30,097 bases of DNA from an uncultured Blautia sp. (GTDB lineage Bacteria > Bacillota_A > Clostridia > Lachnospirales > Lachnospiraceae), in assembly GCA_905209435.1 (NCBI GenBank), contig CAJLTE010000034.1, forward strand, positions 1 through 30,097. Direction: 5' to 3'. Positions 6,783 to 14,199 of this stretch are shown one piece after another. Within the stretch, counting starts at the first letter, position 1. Each line of letters begins with the position of its first letter. The notes under the pieces were generated by a model. That model was not told the DNA's origin and made no database searches. It saw only the letters and a program-made list of their open reading frames with translations. The translations under genes and the position numbers were made by a program.

Positions 6783-6870
6783 TGTTATAGGAAATTACTC
6801 TGTAATGTTCCTATAACAAAAAAAGCCCTCCGGGCAGGATCACACTGCGACAGAGAGGAATTATTTCCCC
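6783..6870 (+). repeat. Hairpin repeat family, copy A
   Basis: Directly after the T-box terminator, TGTTATAGGAAATTAC and GTAATGTTCCTATAACA form a near-perfect stem around TCT. A small GCCCTCCGGGC hairpin and GGATCACACTGCG then follow. The copy at 24794-24880 shares the core TAGGAAATTACTC-GTAATGTTCCTAT, the GGGCAGGATC string and the GAGGAAT tail, with paired changes in the outer stem. Confidence 0.75.
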
Positions 6871-6953
6871 CAACACCAGTTCCTTCCTACCATGAAGAAT
6901 TTATGTTTTTCTTCCATAAATAAGGAGCAGTTGTTACCATTTTTAAACACCAG

Positions 6954-7155
6954 CTTCGGAAAATATAATTGTTTTCTGTGCATTTGCAGGGAGTGTAGCA
7001 ACTCTTAGTGCCTGGAAATCTGCGTTATTCGAAAAAAATCTCACTGTCTGAGCGAAGCGAGTTTGAGATTTTTTTCGAATGGTTTTAGCTGATTTTTAGA
7101 CACTTAGAGTTCCTAACTCCCGAAACCGCACAGAAAACAATTATATTTTCCGGAG
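6954..7155 (+). repeat. Long imperfect palindrome, copy 2 of a dispersed family
   Basis: Outer arms 6954-6981 and 7128-7155 are inverted copies with one mismatch in 28. Inner arms 7027-7043 and 7064-7080 are perfect over 17 bp and enclose the apex CTGTCTGAGCGAAGCGAGTT. It aligns end to end with the reverse complement of 175-373, with conserved TGCAGG, GTGTAGCAA, TGCGTT and TTTTAGC segments between the stems. It lies between the metG T-box and the metG ribosome binding site, so it would be transcribed in the metG leader. Confidence 0.85.
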
Positions 7156-7187
7156 CGTCCATACTCAAAAAAAGGAGACTAAAACTA

Positions 7188-9146
7188 ATGGAAAAACAGA
7201 AATACTACATCACCACCGCCATTGCCTACACATCTGGCAAACCGCACATCGGCAATACCTATGAAGTAGTCTTAGCCGATGCCATCGCCCGCTACAAACG
7301 TCAGCAGGGATACGACGTATTCTTCCAGACCGGAACCGACGAACATGGCCAGAAAATCGAATTAAAAGCCCAGGAAGCCGGCATTACTCCAAAAGAATTC
7401 GTAGACAACGTATCCGGAGAGATCAAGAGAATCTGGGATCTGATGAACACATCCTATGACAAATTCATCAGAACCACAGACGAAGACCACGAAAAACAGG
7501 TCAAAAAAATCTTCAAAAAGATGTACGCAAAAGGCGACATCTACAAAGGACACTACGAAGGAATGTACTGTACACCATGTGAATCCTTCTTCACAGAGTC
7601 CCAGCTCGTAGACGGCAAATGCCCTGACTGCGGCCGCCCATGTGTACCTGCAAAAGAAGAAGCATATTTCTTCAAAATGAGCAAATACGCTGACAAACTC
7701 ATCGACTACATCAACACACACCCGGATTTCATCCAGCCGGAATCCCGTAAGAACGAGATGATGAACAACTTCCTTCTTCCGGGACTTCAGGATCTCTGCG
7801 TATCCAGAACATCCTTTAAATGGGGAATCCCGGTAGACTTCGATCCGAAACATGTTGTATATGTATGGCTTGATGCTCTCACAAACTATATCACAGGAAT
7901 CGGCTACGACTGCGACGGTGAGAGCACAGAACAGTTCAACAAACTCTGGCCTGCAGACCTGCACCTGATCGGTAAAGATATCATCCGTTTCCATACAATC
8001 TACTGGCCAATTTTCCTTATGTCACTGGATCTGCCACTTCCGAAACAGGTATTCGGACATCCGTGGCTCCTTCAGGGCGATGGCAAGATGAGTAAATCCA
8101 AAGGAAACGTAATCTACGCAGACGAGTTGGTAGACTTCTTCGGTGTAGATGCAGTCCGTTACTTTGTACTACACGAAATGCCGTTCGAGAACGACGGTGT
8201 CATCACATGGGAACTGATGGTAGAACGTCTGAATTCTGAGCTTGCAAATACTCTCGGAAACCTTGTAAACCGTACGATCTCCATGTCCAATAAATACTTT
8301 GGCGGAGTTGTAGAGAACAAGGGTGTAACAGAGCCGGTAGATGATGATCTCAAGAACTTTATCCTCTCTGTACCTGCAAAAGTAAACGAAAAGATGGATA
8401 AACTCCGTGTAGCAGATGCAATGACAGAAGTATTTACAATCTTCAAGCGCTGCAACAAATACATCGACGAAACAATGCCATGGGCACTTGCAAAAGATGA
8501 AGAAAAGAAAGACCGTCTTGCAACAGTTCTCTACAATCTTGTTGAGGGAATCTGCATCGGTGCAACTTTGTTGAAATCCTTTATGCCGGAAACAACAGAG
8601 AGAATCCTTGCGCAGTTAAATGCACAGGACAGAGAATTAGAAGACCTCAAGACATTCGGTCTCTATCCGTCAGGCAACAAAGTAACTGAGAAACCGGAAA
8701 TCCTCTTTGCACGTCTCGACCTTAAAGAAGTAATGGCAAAAGTAGCAGAACTCCATCCGCCAAAAGCTGAAGAACCTGCAAAAGAAGAGAACGAAGATGT
8801 GATCGATATTGAAGCAAAACCAGAGATCACATTTGAAGATTTCGGCAAACTTCAGTTCCAGGTTGGAAAAATCATCAAATGTGAAGAAGTAAAGAAATCC
8901 AAGAAACTTCTCTGCTCACAGGTACAGATCGGAAGCCAGGTACGTCAGATCGTTTCCGGAATCAAAGCACACTACAGTGCAGAAGAGATGGTAGGTAAGA
9001 GAGTCATGGTAGTGACCAACCTGAAACCAGCCAAACTTGCCGGAGTACTCAGCGAAGGAATGATTCTCTGTGCAGAAGATGCAGACGGAAATCTTTCCCT
9101 GATGGTACCTGAGAAAGAAATGCCGGCAGGAGCAGAAATCTGTTAA
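7188..9146 (+). CDS. metG: Methionyl-tRNA synthetase with C-terminal tRNA-binding domain
   Basis: This class I synthetase charges tRNA-Met with methionine in the cytoplasm. The 652-residue protein shows the ATP-binding HIGH-type motif as HIGN (20-23), a zinc knuckle with two CxxC pairs (CTPC and CPDC, near residues 127-147), and the KMSKS loop at 300-304. After an anticodon-binding helical domain and an acidic linker, residues about 548-652 form an EMAP-II/Trbp111-like OB fold (FGKLQFQVGKI onward) used for dimerisation and tRNA binding. AGGAG lies 10 nt before ATG 7188. Expression is set by the upstream T-box with an AUG specifier. The domain order and length match Firmicutes MetG. Confidence 0.97.
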   Translation: MEKQKYYITTAIAYTSGKPHIGNTYEVVLADAIARYKRQQGYDVFFQTGTDEHGQKIELKAQEAGITPKEFVDNVSGEIKRIWDLMNTSYDKFIRTTDEDHEKQVKKIFKKMYAKGDIYKGHYEGMYCTPCESFFTESQLVDGKCPDCGRPCVPAKEEAYFFKMSKYADKLIDYINTHPDFIQPESRKNEMMNNFLLPGLQDLCVSRTSFKWGIPVDFDPKHVVYVWLDALTNYITGIGYDCDGESTEQFNKLWPADLHLIGKDIIRFHTIYWPIFLMSLDLPLPKQVFGHPWLLQGDGKMSKSKGNVIYADELVDFFGVDAVRYFVLHEMPFENDGVITWELMVERLNSELANTLGNLVNRTISMSNKYFGGVVENKGVTEPVDDDLKNFILSVPAKVNEKMDKLRVADAMTEVFTIFKRCNKYIDETMPWALAKDEEKKDRLATVLYNLVEGICIGATLLKSFMPETTERILAQLNAQDRELEDLKTFGLYPSGNKVTEKPEILFARLDLKEVMAKVAELHPPKAEEPAKEENEDVIDIEAKPEITFEDFGKLQFQVGKIIKCEEVKKSKKLLCSQVQIGSQVRQIVSGIKAHYSAEEMVGKRVMVVTNLKPAKLAGVLSEGMILCAEDADGNLSLMVPEKEMPAGAEIC

Positions 9147-9200
9147 TAATGAACAGTAATGTGACCATAATACACAACGTAATCTTACGAAAAAAATACA

Positions 9201-9229
9201 TTGACAAATGCTCTTCTAAAAGCTAAAAT
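9201..9229 (+). promoter_or_regulatory. Promoter of the riboswitch-ATPase transcript
   Basis: TTGACA (9201-9206) and TAAAAT (9224-9229) are exactly 17 nt apart. The start near 9236 places the first transcribed bases immediately before the riboswitch core. Confidence 0.8.
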
Positions 9230-9235
9230 TGATTT

Positions 9236-9322
9236 TAAATAAAGGGGAGTAGCTGGCACGCAAGTGTTCACGATGTCGTCATTCTCGATGGAACGAGATT
9301 CCATCCGTATCGTGATGAAACA
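9236..9322 (+). promoter_or_regulatory. Probable yybP-ykoY (Mn2+) riboswitch aptamer
   Basis: The leader opens with AAAGGGGAGTAGC (9241-9253), the hallmark 5' segment of the yybP-ykoY family. GTCGTCA follows, then stems CACGAT/ATCGTG and GATGGAA/TTCCATC, and GATGAAACAGC closes against GCTG. These RNAs bind Mn2+ and switch on exporters, including P-type ATPases such as Lactococcus yoaB. A P-type ATPase follows here. The 3' closing strand (CAGC) overlaps the first terminator arm, giving a simple switch. I could not run a covariance model. Confidence 0.78.
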
Positions 9323-9370
9323 GCGAGACTTTTATTGCATGTTTTTGTGCAATGAAGGTCTCGCTTTTTT
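9323..9370 (+). terminator. Riboswitch expression-platform terminator
   Basis: GCGAGAC and GTCTCGC close a long stem with inner TTGCA/TGCAA pairing and a T-rich loop, followed by six T. Its 5' arm shares bases with the last aptamer helix, as expected for metal-controlled attenuation. Confidence 0.85.
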
Positions 9371-9442
9371 GTACAAAAACATAGCAGGATAACTGATGAC
9401 TGTTCGTTTTGATACGCATTATCCATGGTATTGCAGTGCGGA

Positions 9443-9457
9443 CAGTAATCATTACTG
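9443..9457. promoter_or_regulatory. Third PerR-type palindrome, upstream of the ATPase
   Basis: CAGTAATCATTACTG is a perfect 15-bp palindrome whose 13-bp core is identical to the rbr operator at 4360-4372. It lies after the attenuator and 36 nt before the ATPase ATG. No clear second promoter is visible at this spot, so a role as a road-block operator or in an internal promoter is speculative. Confidence 0.55.
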
Positions 9458-9492
9458 ACGTTTTGCGGAGCATATGTGAAAGGAGCGGGCCT

Positions 9493-12114
9493 ATGAGTAA
9501 GAATAACAATTGTTGCATTTATTACAATCAAAGTATATCTGAAACGCGTTATAACTTAAATAACAGTGAGAAACCACTGACAGATGATCAGGTGCAGGAG
9601 CACCAGCGAAAATATGGAATGAACGAGCTGGACGCTGTTGCCGGAAAAAGTATCATGAGAATCTTTCTGGAACAGTACAAAGATTTTCTGGTGCTGATTC
9701 TGATCATATCTGCAGTGGTTTCCCTTTTTCTGGGAGAAACAGAAAGTGCGGCAGTAATTCTGATCGTGATCACCATGAATGCTATACTTGGAACGGTTCA
9801 GACTGTAAAAGCTGAGCATTCGCTGGAGAGTCTGAAACAGATGGCAGCACCTACTGCAAAAGTATTGCGTGGCGGTGTAGTGACGGAAATTCCCGGAAGA
9901 GAAGTTACGGTAGGTGATGAGGTCTGGTTGGAAGCCGGTGATTATATTCCGGCAGACGGACGTGTTATCGAGAGTGCTGGTTTAAAAGTCGATGAAAGTG
10001 CACTGACAGGTGAAAGTCTTGGGGTGGAAAAAAATAACAGAACACTGGAAGGGGAGCTACCTTTGGGTGATCGCACAAACATGGTGTTTTCCGGAAGTTA
10101 CGTAACATATGGACGAGGAAGCTTTCTTGTTACAGAAATAGGGATGAATACAGAAGTAGGAAAGATAGCAGGGCTCTTGCAGAATGCATCTGAGAAAAAA
10201 ACACCGCTTCAGATCAGCCTGGATGATTTCGGAAAGAAACTTTCTGTGGTAATTCTGGGATTGTGTGCTGTATTGTTTGTGCTGCAGGTTGTCAAAGGCG
10301 GTGCTGTAGCTGATGCATTTCTCTTTGCAGTAGCTCTGGCTGTGGCAGCAATACCGGAAGCACTGAGTTCTATTGTAACTATTGTGCTGGCTTTTGGCAC
10401 TCGTAAAATGGCGAAGGAAGGCGCGATCATACGTAAACTTCAGGCAGTTGAAGGACTTGGCAGTGTTTCAATAGTATGTTCAGACAAAACCGGAACTTTG
10501 ACACAGAATAAGATGACAGTGGAACACTATTATATAGAAGGGAAAGATTTTCCAGCAGATCAGATTGATCCGGCAGATCCTTTTCATAAAGAAATGCTGC
10601 GCCTTAGCATTCTCTGTAATGATTCGACAAATTTGAACGGTCAGGAATTGGGTGATCCTACAGAAACAGCACTGATCAATCTGGGTGACAGGCTGGGAGT
10701 ACCGGCAGAAAGAGTACGCAATGCATATGTAAGGATCAGCGAGGTTCCTTTTGACAGTGACAGAAAGCTGATGTCTACTTTTCATAAGCTAAAAGACGGT
10801 TATACCATGATTACAAAGGGCGCAGTGGATGTAATGCTGGGGCGTGTAAAATATATTCAGAAAAATGGTGAAGAAGTACTATTTACAGCAGAAGATGTAA
10901 AAGAAATCTGCAGAATAAATGACGGCTATTCTTCGGAAGGACTTCGTGTTCTGGGAATTGCATATAAAAAATTTGCAGGAGAACAGAAAATCACGACGGC
11001 TGATGAAGATGAACTGACATTCCTGGGACTGATCGCCATGATGGACCCGCCCCGTCCGGAAAGTGCAAAGGCGGTTGAGGATTGTATCCGTGCAGGAATT
11101 TGCCCGATCATGATAACCGGCGATCATAAAGTTACAGCTGCAGCCATTGCCAGACGAATTGGTATCCTGGAAGATATGTCTCAGGTTTGCGAGGGGCAGG
11201 AAATAGATGGAATGAGCGAGGAAGAACTGGAAAATTTTGTGGAGAAAATACGTGTTTATGCCCGTGTTACTCCGGAACATAAGCTGCGTATTGTGCAGGC
11301 ATGGCAGAAGAAAGGCAGACTTGTGGCTATGACAGGGGATGGTGTAAATGATGCACCTGCCCTGAAGCAGGCCGATATTGGTGTGGCAATGGGAGTTACA
11401 GGGACGGAGGTTGCAAAGGAAGCTGCTTCTGTGATCCTCACAGACGATAATTTTGCTACTATTATAAAAGCGGTAGAAAATGGTAGAAATATTTATGCGA
11501 ATATCAGGCGTGCGATCTTGTTTCTGCTTTCAGGGAACCTGGCTGCAATTCTGGTGGTAATGGCGGCATCCTTATTGAATCTTCCGGTGCCTTTTGCTCC
11601 GGTGCATCTGTTATTTATAAATCTGCTGACAGACAGTCTTCCTGCCATTGCCCTGGGACTGGAACCTTATAACAATGAGGTTATGAAAGAGAAGCCAAGA
11701 CCTGTAAATGAATCAATTCTGACAAGAGATTTTCTGATCAGGACAGGGATTGGAGGCCTGGTGATCGGTGCTGTGACAATGACAGGATTTCTTATCGGGT
11801 ATAAAAATGGAAATGTAACTCTTGCCGGTACTATGGCATTTGCAGTTCTGTGTCTTTCAAGACTCTTTCATGGATACAGCTGTAAATCAGAGAAAAGAGT
11901 GTTATTTACAGGACAGTTCTTTAACAACAAATATATGCAGGGAGCATGTGGGGCAGGAATGATCCTACTGACGGCGGTGTTGATAATTCCGTCACTTCAT
12001 GGCTTTTTTGCAGTGCAGACACTGACAGTGCTGCAGTTACTCTGCGTCTATGGTCTGGCATTTCTGAGCCTGCTGTTAATGCAGGGGATAAAATGTGTTT
12101 TGGCATGCATATAG
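9493..12114 (+). CDS. P2-type cation-transporting ATPase (Ca2+/Mn2+ exporter type)
   Basis: The 873-residue ion pump has the full P-type set: an N-terminal cation ATPase domain, the actuator loop TGES, the phosphorylation site D331 in DKTGTLT, the hinge TGDGVNDAPAL and about ten membrane segments. The TM4 ion-binding motif reads IPEALSS (E289), where SERCA/PMR1 types have PEGLP. TM6 has NLLTDSLPA with the conserved N and TD. These fit a P2A pump moving Ca2+ or Mn2+ out of the cytoplasm. ATG 9493 is chosen because AAAGGAG lies 7 nt upstream; the open frame extends earlier, but into the leader. The Mn2+-type riboswitch suggests manganese export, and the PerR-like box hints at a link to peroxide or iron. 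Confidence 0.92.
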   Translation: MSKNNNCCIYYNQSISETRYNLNNSEKPLTDDQVQEHQRKYGMNELDAVAGKSIMRIFLEQYKDFLVLILIISAVVSLFLGETESAAVILIVITMNAILGTVQTVKAEHSLESLKQMAAPTAKVLRGGVVTEIPGREVTVGDEVWLEAGDYIPADGRVIESAGLKVDESALTGESLGVEKNNRTLEGELPLGDRTNMVFSGSYVTYGRGSFLVTEIGMNTEVGKIAGLLQNASEKKTPLQISLDDFGKKLSVVILGLCAVLFVLQVVKGGAVADAFLFAVALAVAAIPEALSSIVTIVLAFGTRKMAKEGAIIRKLQAVEGLGSVSIVCSDKTGTLTQNKMTVEHYYIEGKDFPADQIDPADPFHKEMLRLSILCNDSTNLNGQELGDPTETALINLGDRLGVPAERVRNAYVRISEVPFDSDRKLMSTFHKLKDGYTMITKGAVDVMLGRVKYIQKNGEEVLFTAEDVKEICRINDGYSSEGLRVLGIAYKKFAGEQKITTADEDELTFLGLIAMMDPPRPESAKAVEDCIRAGICPIMITGDHKVTAAAIARRIGILEDMSQVCEGQEIDGMSEEELENFVEKIRVYARVTPEHKLRIVQAWQKKGRLVAMTGDGVNDAPALKQADIGVAMGVTGTEVAKEAASVILTDDNFATIIKAVENGRNIYANIRRAILFLLSGNLAAILVVMAASLLNLPVPFAPVHLLFINLLTDSLPAIALGLEPYNNEVMKEKPRPVNESILTRDFLIRTGIGGLVIGAVTMTGFLIGYKNGNVTLAGTMAFAVLCLSRLFHGYSCKSEKRVLFTGQFFNNKYMQGACGAGMILLTAVLIIPSLHGFFAVQTLTVLQLLCVYGLAFLSLLLMQGIKCVLACI

Positions 12115-12125
12115 TGTGATATAGC

Positions 12126-12154
12126 TTGATGTTTTTGTCTGAAAAATGTATAAT
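12126..12154 (+). promoter_or_regulatory. Promoter of moaC
   Basis: TTGATG (12126-12131) and a perfect TATAAT (12149-12154) are 17 nt apart. The start near 12161 gives a leader of about 128 nt that contains a 32-bp palindrome. Confidence 0.7.
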
Positions 12155-12208
12155 AATAGTATAATTTTAGGTTTGCAGATGTAGTTGCAGATTGTGAAAA
12201 ATATTGGT

Positions 12209-12240
12209 AAGAAAGAATCCTGCATGCAGGATTCTTTCTT
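12209..12240. terminator. Perfect 32-bp palindrome in the moaC leader
   Basis: AAGAAAGAATCCTGCA is followed at once by its exact reverse complement. The T-rich 3' side (TTCTTTCTT) makes it a possible terminator for the ATPase mRNA. It also lies downstream of the moaC promoter, so it might attenuate moaC. Confidence 0.6.
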
Positions 12241-12288
12241 GTCTAAGGATGAAAAAGAAATATAAATAATGTAAAGGGGATTTTGATC

Positions 12289-12765
12289 ATGTCACAGGGT
12301 TTTAACCATTTTGATGAGAATGGAAATGCAGTTATGGTGGATGTTTCCGGAAAGAACGTTACTTACAGAACAGCGATCGCTACAGGCGAGATCCATGTGG
12401 GGGAAGCTATTATGGCTGCTGTAAAAGAAGGAGCAGTGAAGAAAGGAGATGTTCTTGGCGTTGCGCGTGTAGCAGGGATCATGGGGGTTAAAAGGACTTC
12501 TGAGCTGATTCCGATGTGTCATCCGCTTCCAATCCAGAAGTGTTCGGTAGACTATGAACTGGACGAAGCAAACGGAATCATCCGGGCATTTTGCACCGTT
12601 AAGACGGAAGGAAAGACGGGGGTAGAAATGGAGGCTCTGACAGGAGTTCAGGTGACGCTTCTGACGATTTATGATATGTGCAAGGCAATTGACAAACATA
12701 TGGTAATGTCCAATGTTCATCTGGTTGAGAAAACCGGCGGTAAGAGCGGAGATTTCAGGTTCTGA
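12289..12765 (+). CDS. moaC: Cyclic pyranopterin monophosphate synthase
   Basis: MoaC acts with the radical-SAM protein MoaA to turn GTP into cyclic pyranopterin monophosphate, the first step of molybdenum cofactor synthesis. The 158-residue protein is the usual family length. It shows the conserved segments [33 protein letters not shown] and [17 protein letters not shown], which include active-site lysines and the histidine of the PMCHPL motif. ATG 12289 follows AAAGGGG by 9 nt; an in-frame TTG two codons earlier is less likely. The neighbouring genes mogA and a MOSC protein act later in the same pathway. No moaA, moaD/E or moeA is in the window. Confidence 0.95.
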   Translation: MSQGFNHFDENGNAVMVDVSGKNVTYRTAIATGEIHVGEAIMAAVKEGAVKKGDVLGVARVAGIMGVKRTSELIPMCHPLPIQKCSVDYELDEANGIIRAFCTVKTEGKTGVEMEALTGVQVTLLTIYDMCKAIDKHMVMSNVHLVEKTGGKSGDFRF

Positions 12766-12862
12766 CGCATGGCAAAGATGTCTGATGCAGGGATCACGCT
12801 TTGATGAACTGGATTGCCGGCAGTATTTTATACGATTGTTATATATTTCAGTTTATAGCAGT

Positions 12863-12895
12863 AAAATAGTTACTGTTCACTTCGTGTACAGCAAC
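12863..12895 (+). repeat. 19-bp repeat with hairpin, copy 1
   Basis: AAAATAGTTACTGTTCACT (12863-12881) is repeated exactly at 13556-13574. Here GTTACTGTTCAC and GTGTACAGCAAC pair around TTC with two mismatches. No T tract follows. Confidence 0.65.
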
Positions 12896-12907
12896 GTAAA
12901 ATATATG

Positions 12908-12936
12908 TTGGGTGAAATCAAATAAAAGTGTATAAT
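12908..12936 (+). promoter_or_regulatory. Promoter of mogA
   Basis: TTGGGT (12908-12913) and a perfect TATAAT (12931-12936) are 17 nt apart. The start near 12943 gives mogA its own transcript. Confidence 0.6.
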
Positions 12937-13036
12937 AAATAGAAAAGAGTGGCTGTTTTCTGGATATATTGGAAAAATATTCTGGTATAGAGTACTGCGC
13001 AGAAACAACAGCCGAATATATGGAGGGTTTTGCAAT

Positions 13037-13525
13037 ATGAAGAGAGTAGCGATTATTACATCCAGCGATACTGGATATCGCGGTGAACGTGAGGATTTAA
13101 GCGGTCCGGCAATCAGGGAGATTGTTGAGAAGAATGGATATGAGGTAGTATCTGCAGATATTTTGCCGGATGACAGAAAGATGCTGTCAGAAAGAATGGC
13201 AGAGATTGCAGACAGCGGAGAAGCAGAGCTTATCCTTACTACAGGAGGAACTGGTTTTTCGCCGCGTGATATCATGCCGGAGGCAACGGAAGACATCATT
13301 GACAGGCGCGTGCCGGGAATCCCGGAGGCCATGCGTGCGTACAGCATGACTATTACAAAACGTGCCATGCTCAGCCGTGCTACTGCAGGTATCCGAAAAA
13401 AAACTCTGATCATTAATCTGCCGGGAAGTCCGAAGGCTGTAAAAGAGAGTCTGGAGTACATAATTGATGCACTGGGACATGGCATTGAGATTATGACCGG
13501 TGAAGCAGGAAACTGTGCCAGATAA
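13037..13525 (+). CDS. mogA: Molybdopterin adenylyltransferase (MogA/MoaB family)
   Basis: This enzyme activates molybdopterin by adenylation before molybdate insertion. The 162-residue protein starts with the typical VAIITSSD strand and contains the nucleotide-binding motif TTGGTGFSPRD (about residues 70-80). It has the PEAMR and SRATAG segments and the C-terminal INLPGSPKAV loop, all hallmarks of the MogA/MoaB/CinA fold. Length fits stand-alone MogA rather than MoeA fusions. It is preceded by its own promoter. The short repeats on both sides (12863 and 13556) suggest that the cluster is three small units rather than one tight operon. Confidence 0.93.
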   Translation: MKRVAIITSSDTGYRGEREDLSGPAIREIVEKNGYEVVSADILPDDRKMLSERMAEIADSGEAELILTTGGTGFSPRDIMPEATEDIIDRRVPGIPEAMRAYSMTITKRAMLSRATAGIRKKTLIINLPGSPKAVKESLEYIIDALGHGIEIMTGEAGNCAR

Positions 13526-13555
13526 TTGACGGCGATAGACAGAAGTATAAGTACG

Positions 13556-13621
13556 AAAATAGTTACTGTTCACTGGCGGTATCCTGCAAAGTGTGTTGCT
13601 GAGAGAGGAGTGAACAGTAAC
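13556..13621. repeat. 19-bp repeat, copy 2, in a longer inverted repeat
   Basis: The 19-mer of 12863-12881 recurs here. GTTACTGTTCACT (13562-13574) pairs perfectly over 13 bp with AGTGAACAGTAAC (13609-13621) around 34 nt. There is no U tract. It separates mogA from the MOSC gene. Confidence 0.65.
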
Positions 13622-13657
13622 CAAAAATAAAATCAGGAAGGCAAGAGGGATAATCTT

Positions 13658-14089
13658 ATGGGAAAAGTAATTGCAGTCTGTACAAGTGATAGAAAAGGAA
13701 TACAGAAAACAAGTGTTCCGGAAATAGAGATCGTTGAGGATTGGGGTATTGAAGGCGATGCACATGCAGGAAAATGGCATCGTCAGGTAAGCCTGCTCTC
13801 TTTTGATAAGATTGAAGAATTTCGTGCCAGAGGAGCAGAAGTAGAGGATGGAGCATTTGGAGAGAACCTGGTGGTTCAGGGAATCGACTTTGCGACACTT
13901 CCGATCGGTACGAAATTTAAATGCAATGATGTGGTTCTGGAACTGACTCAGATTGGTAAGGAATGCCACAGCGGATGTGCCATCTTTAAGAAAATGGGTG
14001 AGTGCATTATGCCGAAACAGGGAGTCTTTACAAAGGTTCTGCACGGAGGTGTGATTCGTCCGGGGGATGAACTGACAATTTTAGAGTAA
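13658..14089 (+). CDS. MOSC domain protein
   Basis: MOSC domains resemble the C-terminal domain of molybdenum cofactor sulfurases and are thought to carry sulfur for metal-sulfur cofactor formation. The 143-residue protein is a stand-alone MOSC domain. It has GDAHAGKWHRQVSLLS (about 34-49), FGENLVV near residue 68 and the conserved cysteine in IGKECHSGC (about C108/C112). It follows mogA after an inverted repeat, so a role in cofactor delivery or sulfuration fits the context. A GGAAGG-like site lies upstream of the ATG. Which enzyme it serves cannot be told here. Confidence 0.9.
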   Translation: MGKVIAVCTSDRKGIQKTSVPEIEIVEDWGIEGDAHAGKWHRQVSLLSFDKIEEFRARGAEVEDGAFGENLVVQGIDFATLPIGTKFKCNDVVLELTQIGKECHSGCAIFKKMGECIMPKQGVFTKVLHGGVIRPGDELTILE

Positions 14090-14199
14090 AATAAATGTAA
14101 TATTTATAGACCAGATATTTTTGATGTTTCTGAATATTGTAGAAAAATATTAAGAGAATAAATCTGATAAAACAGTGGCTATACGAGGAGATTGAAAAA

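Noticed and set aside
6414..6923. Several 60-70 residue reading frames in the metG leader
   Set aside because: They lie inside the T-box and hairpin repeat, lack ribosome binding sites and resemble no protein family.
13187..14044. 285-residue reading frame antisense to mogA and the MOSC gene
   Set aside because: It crosses two well-supported genes on the other strand; composition is that of an antisense shadow.
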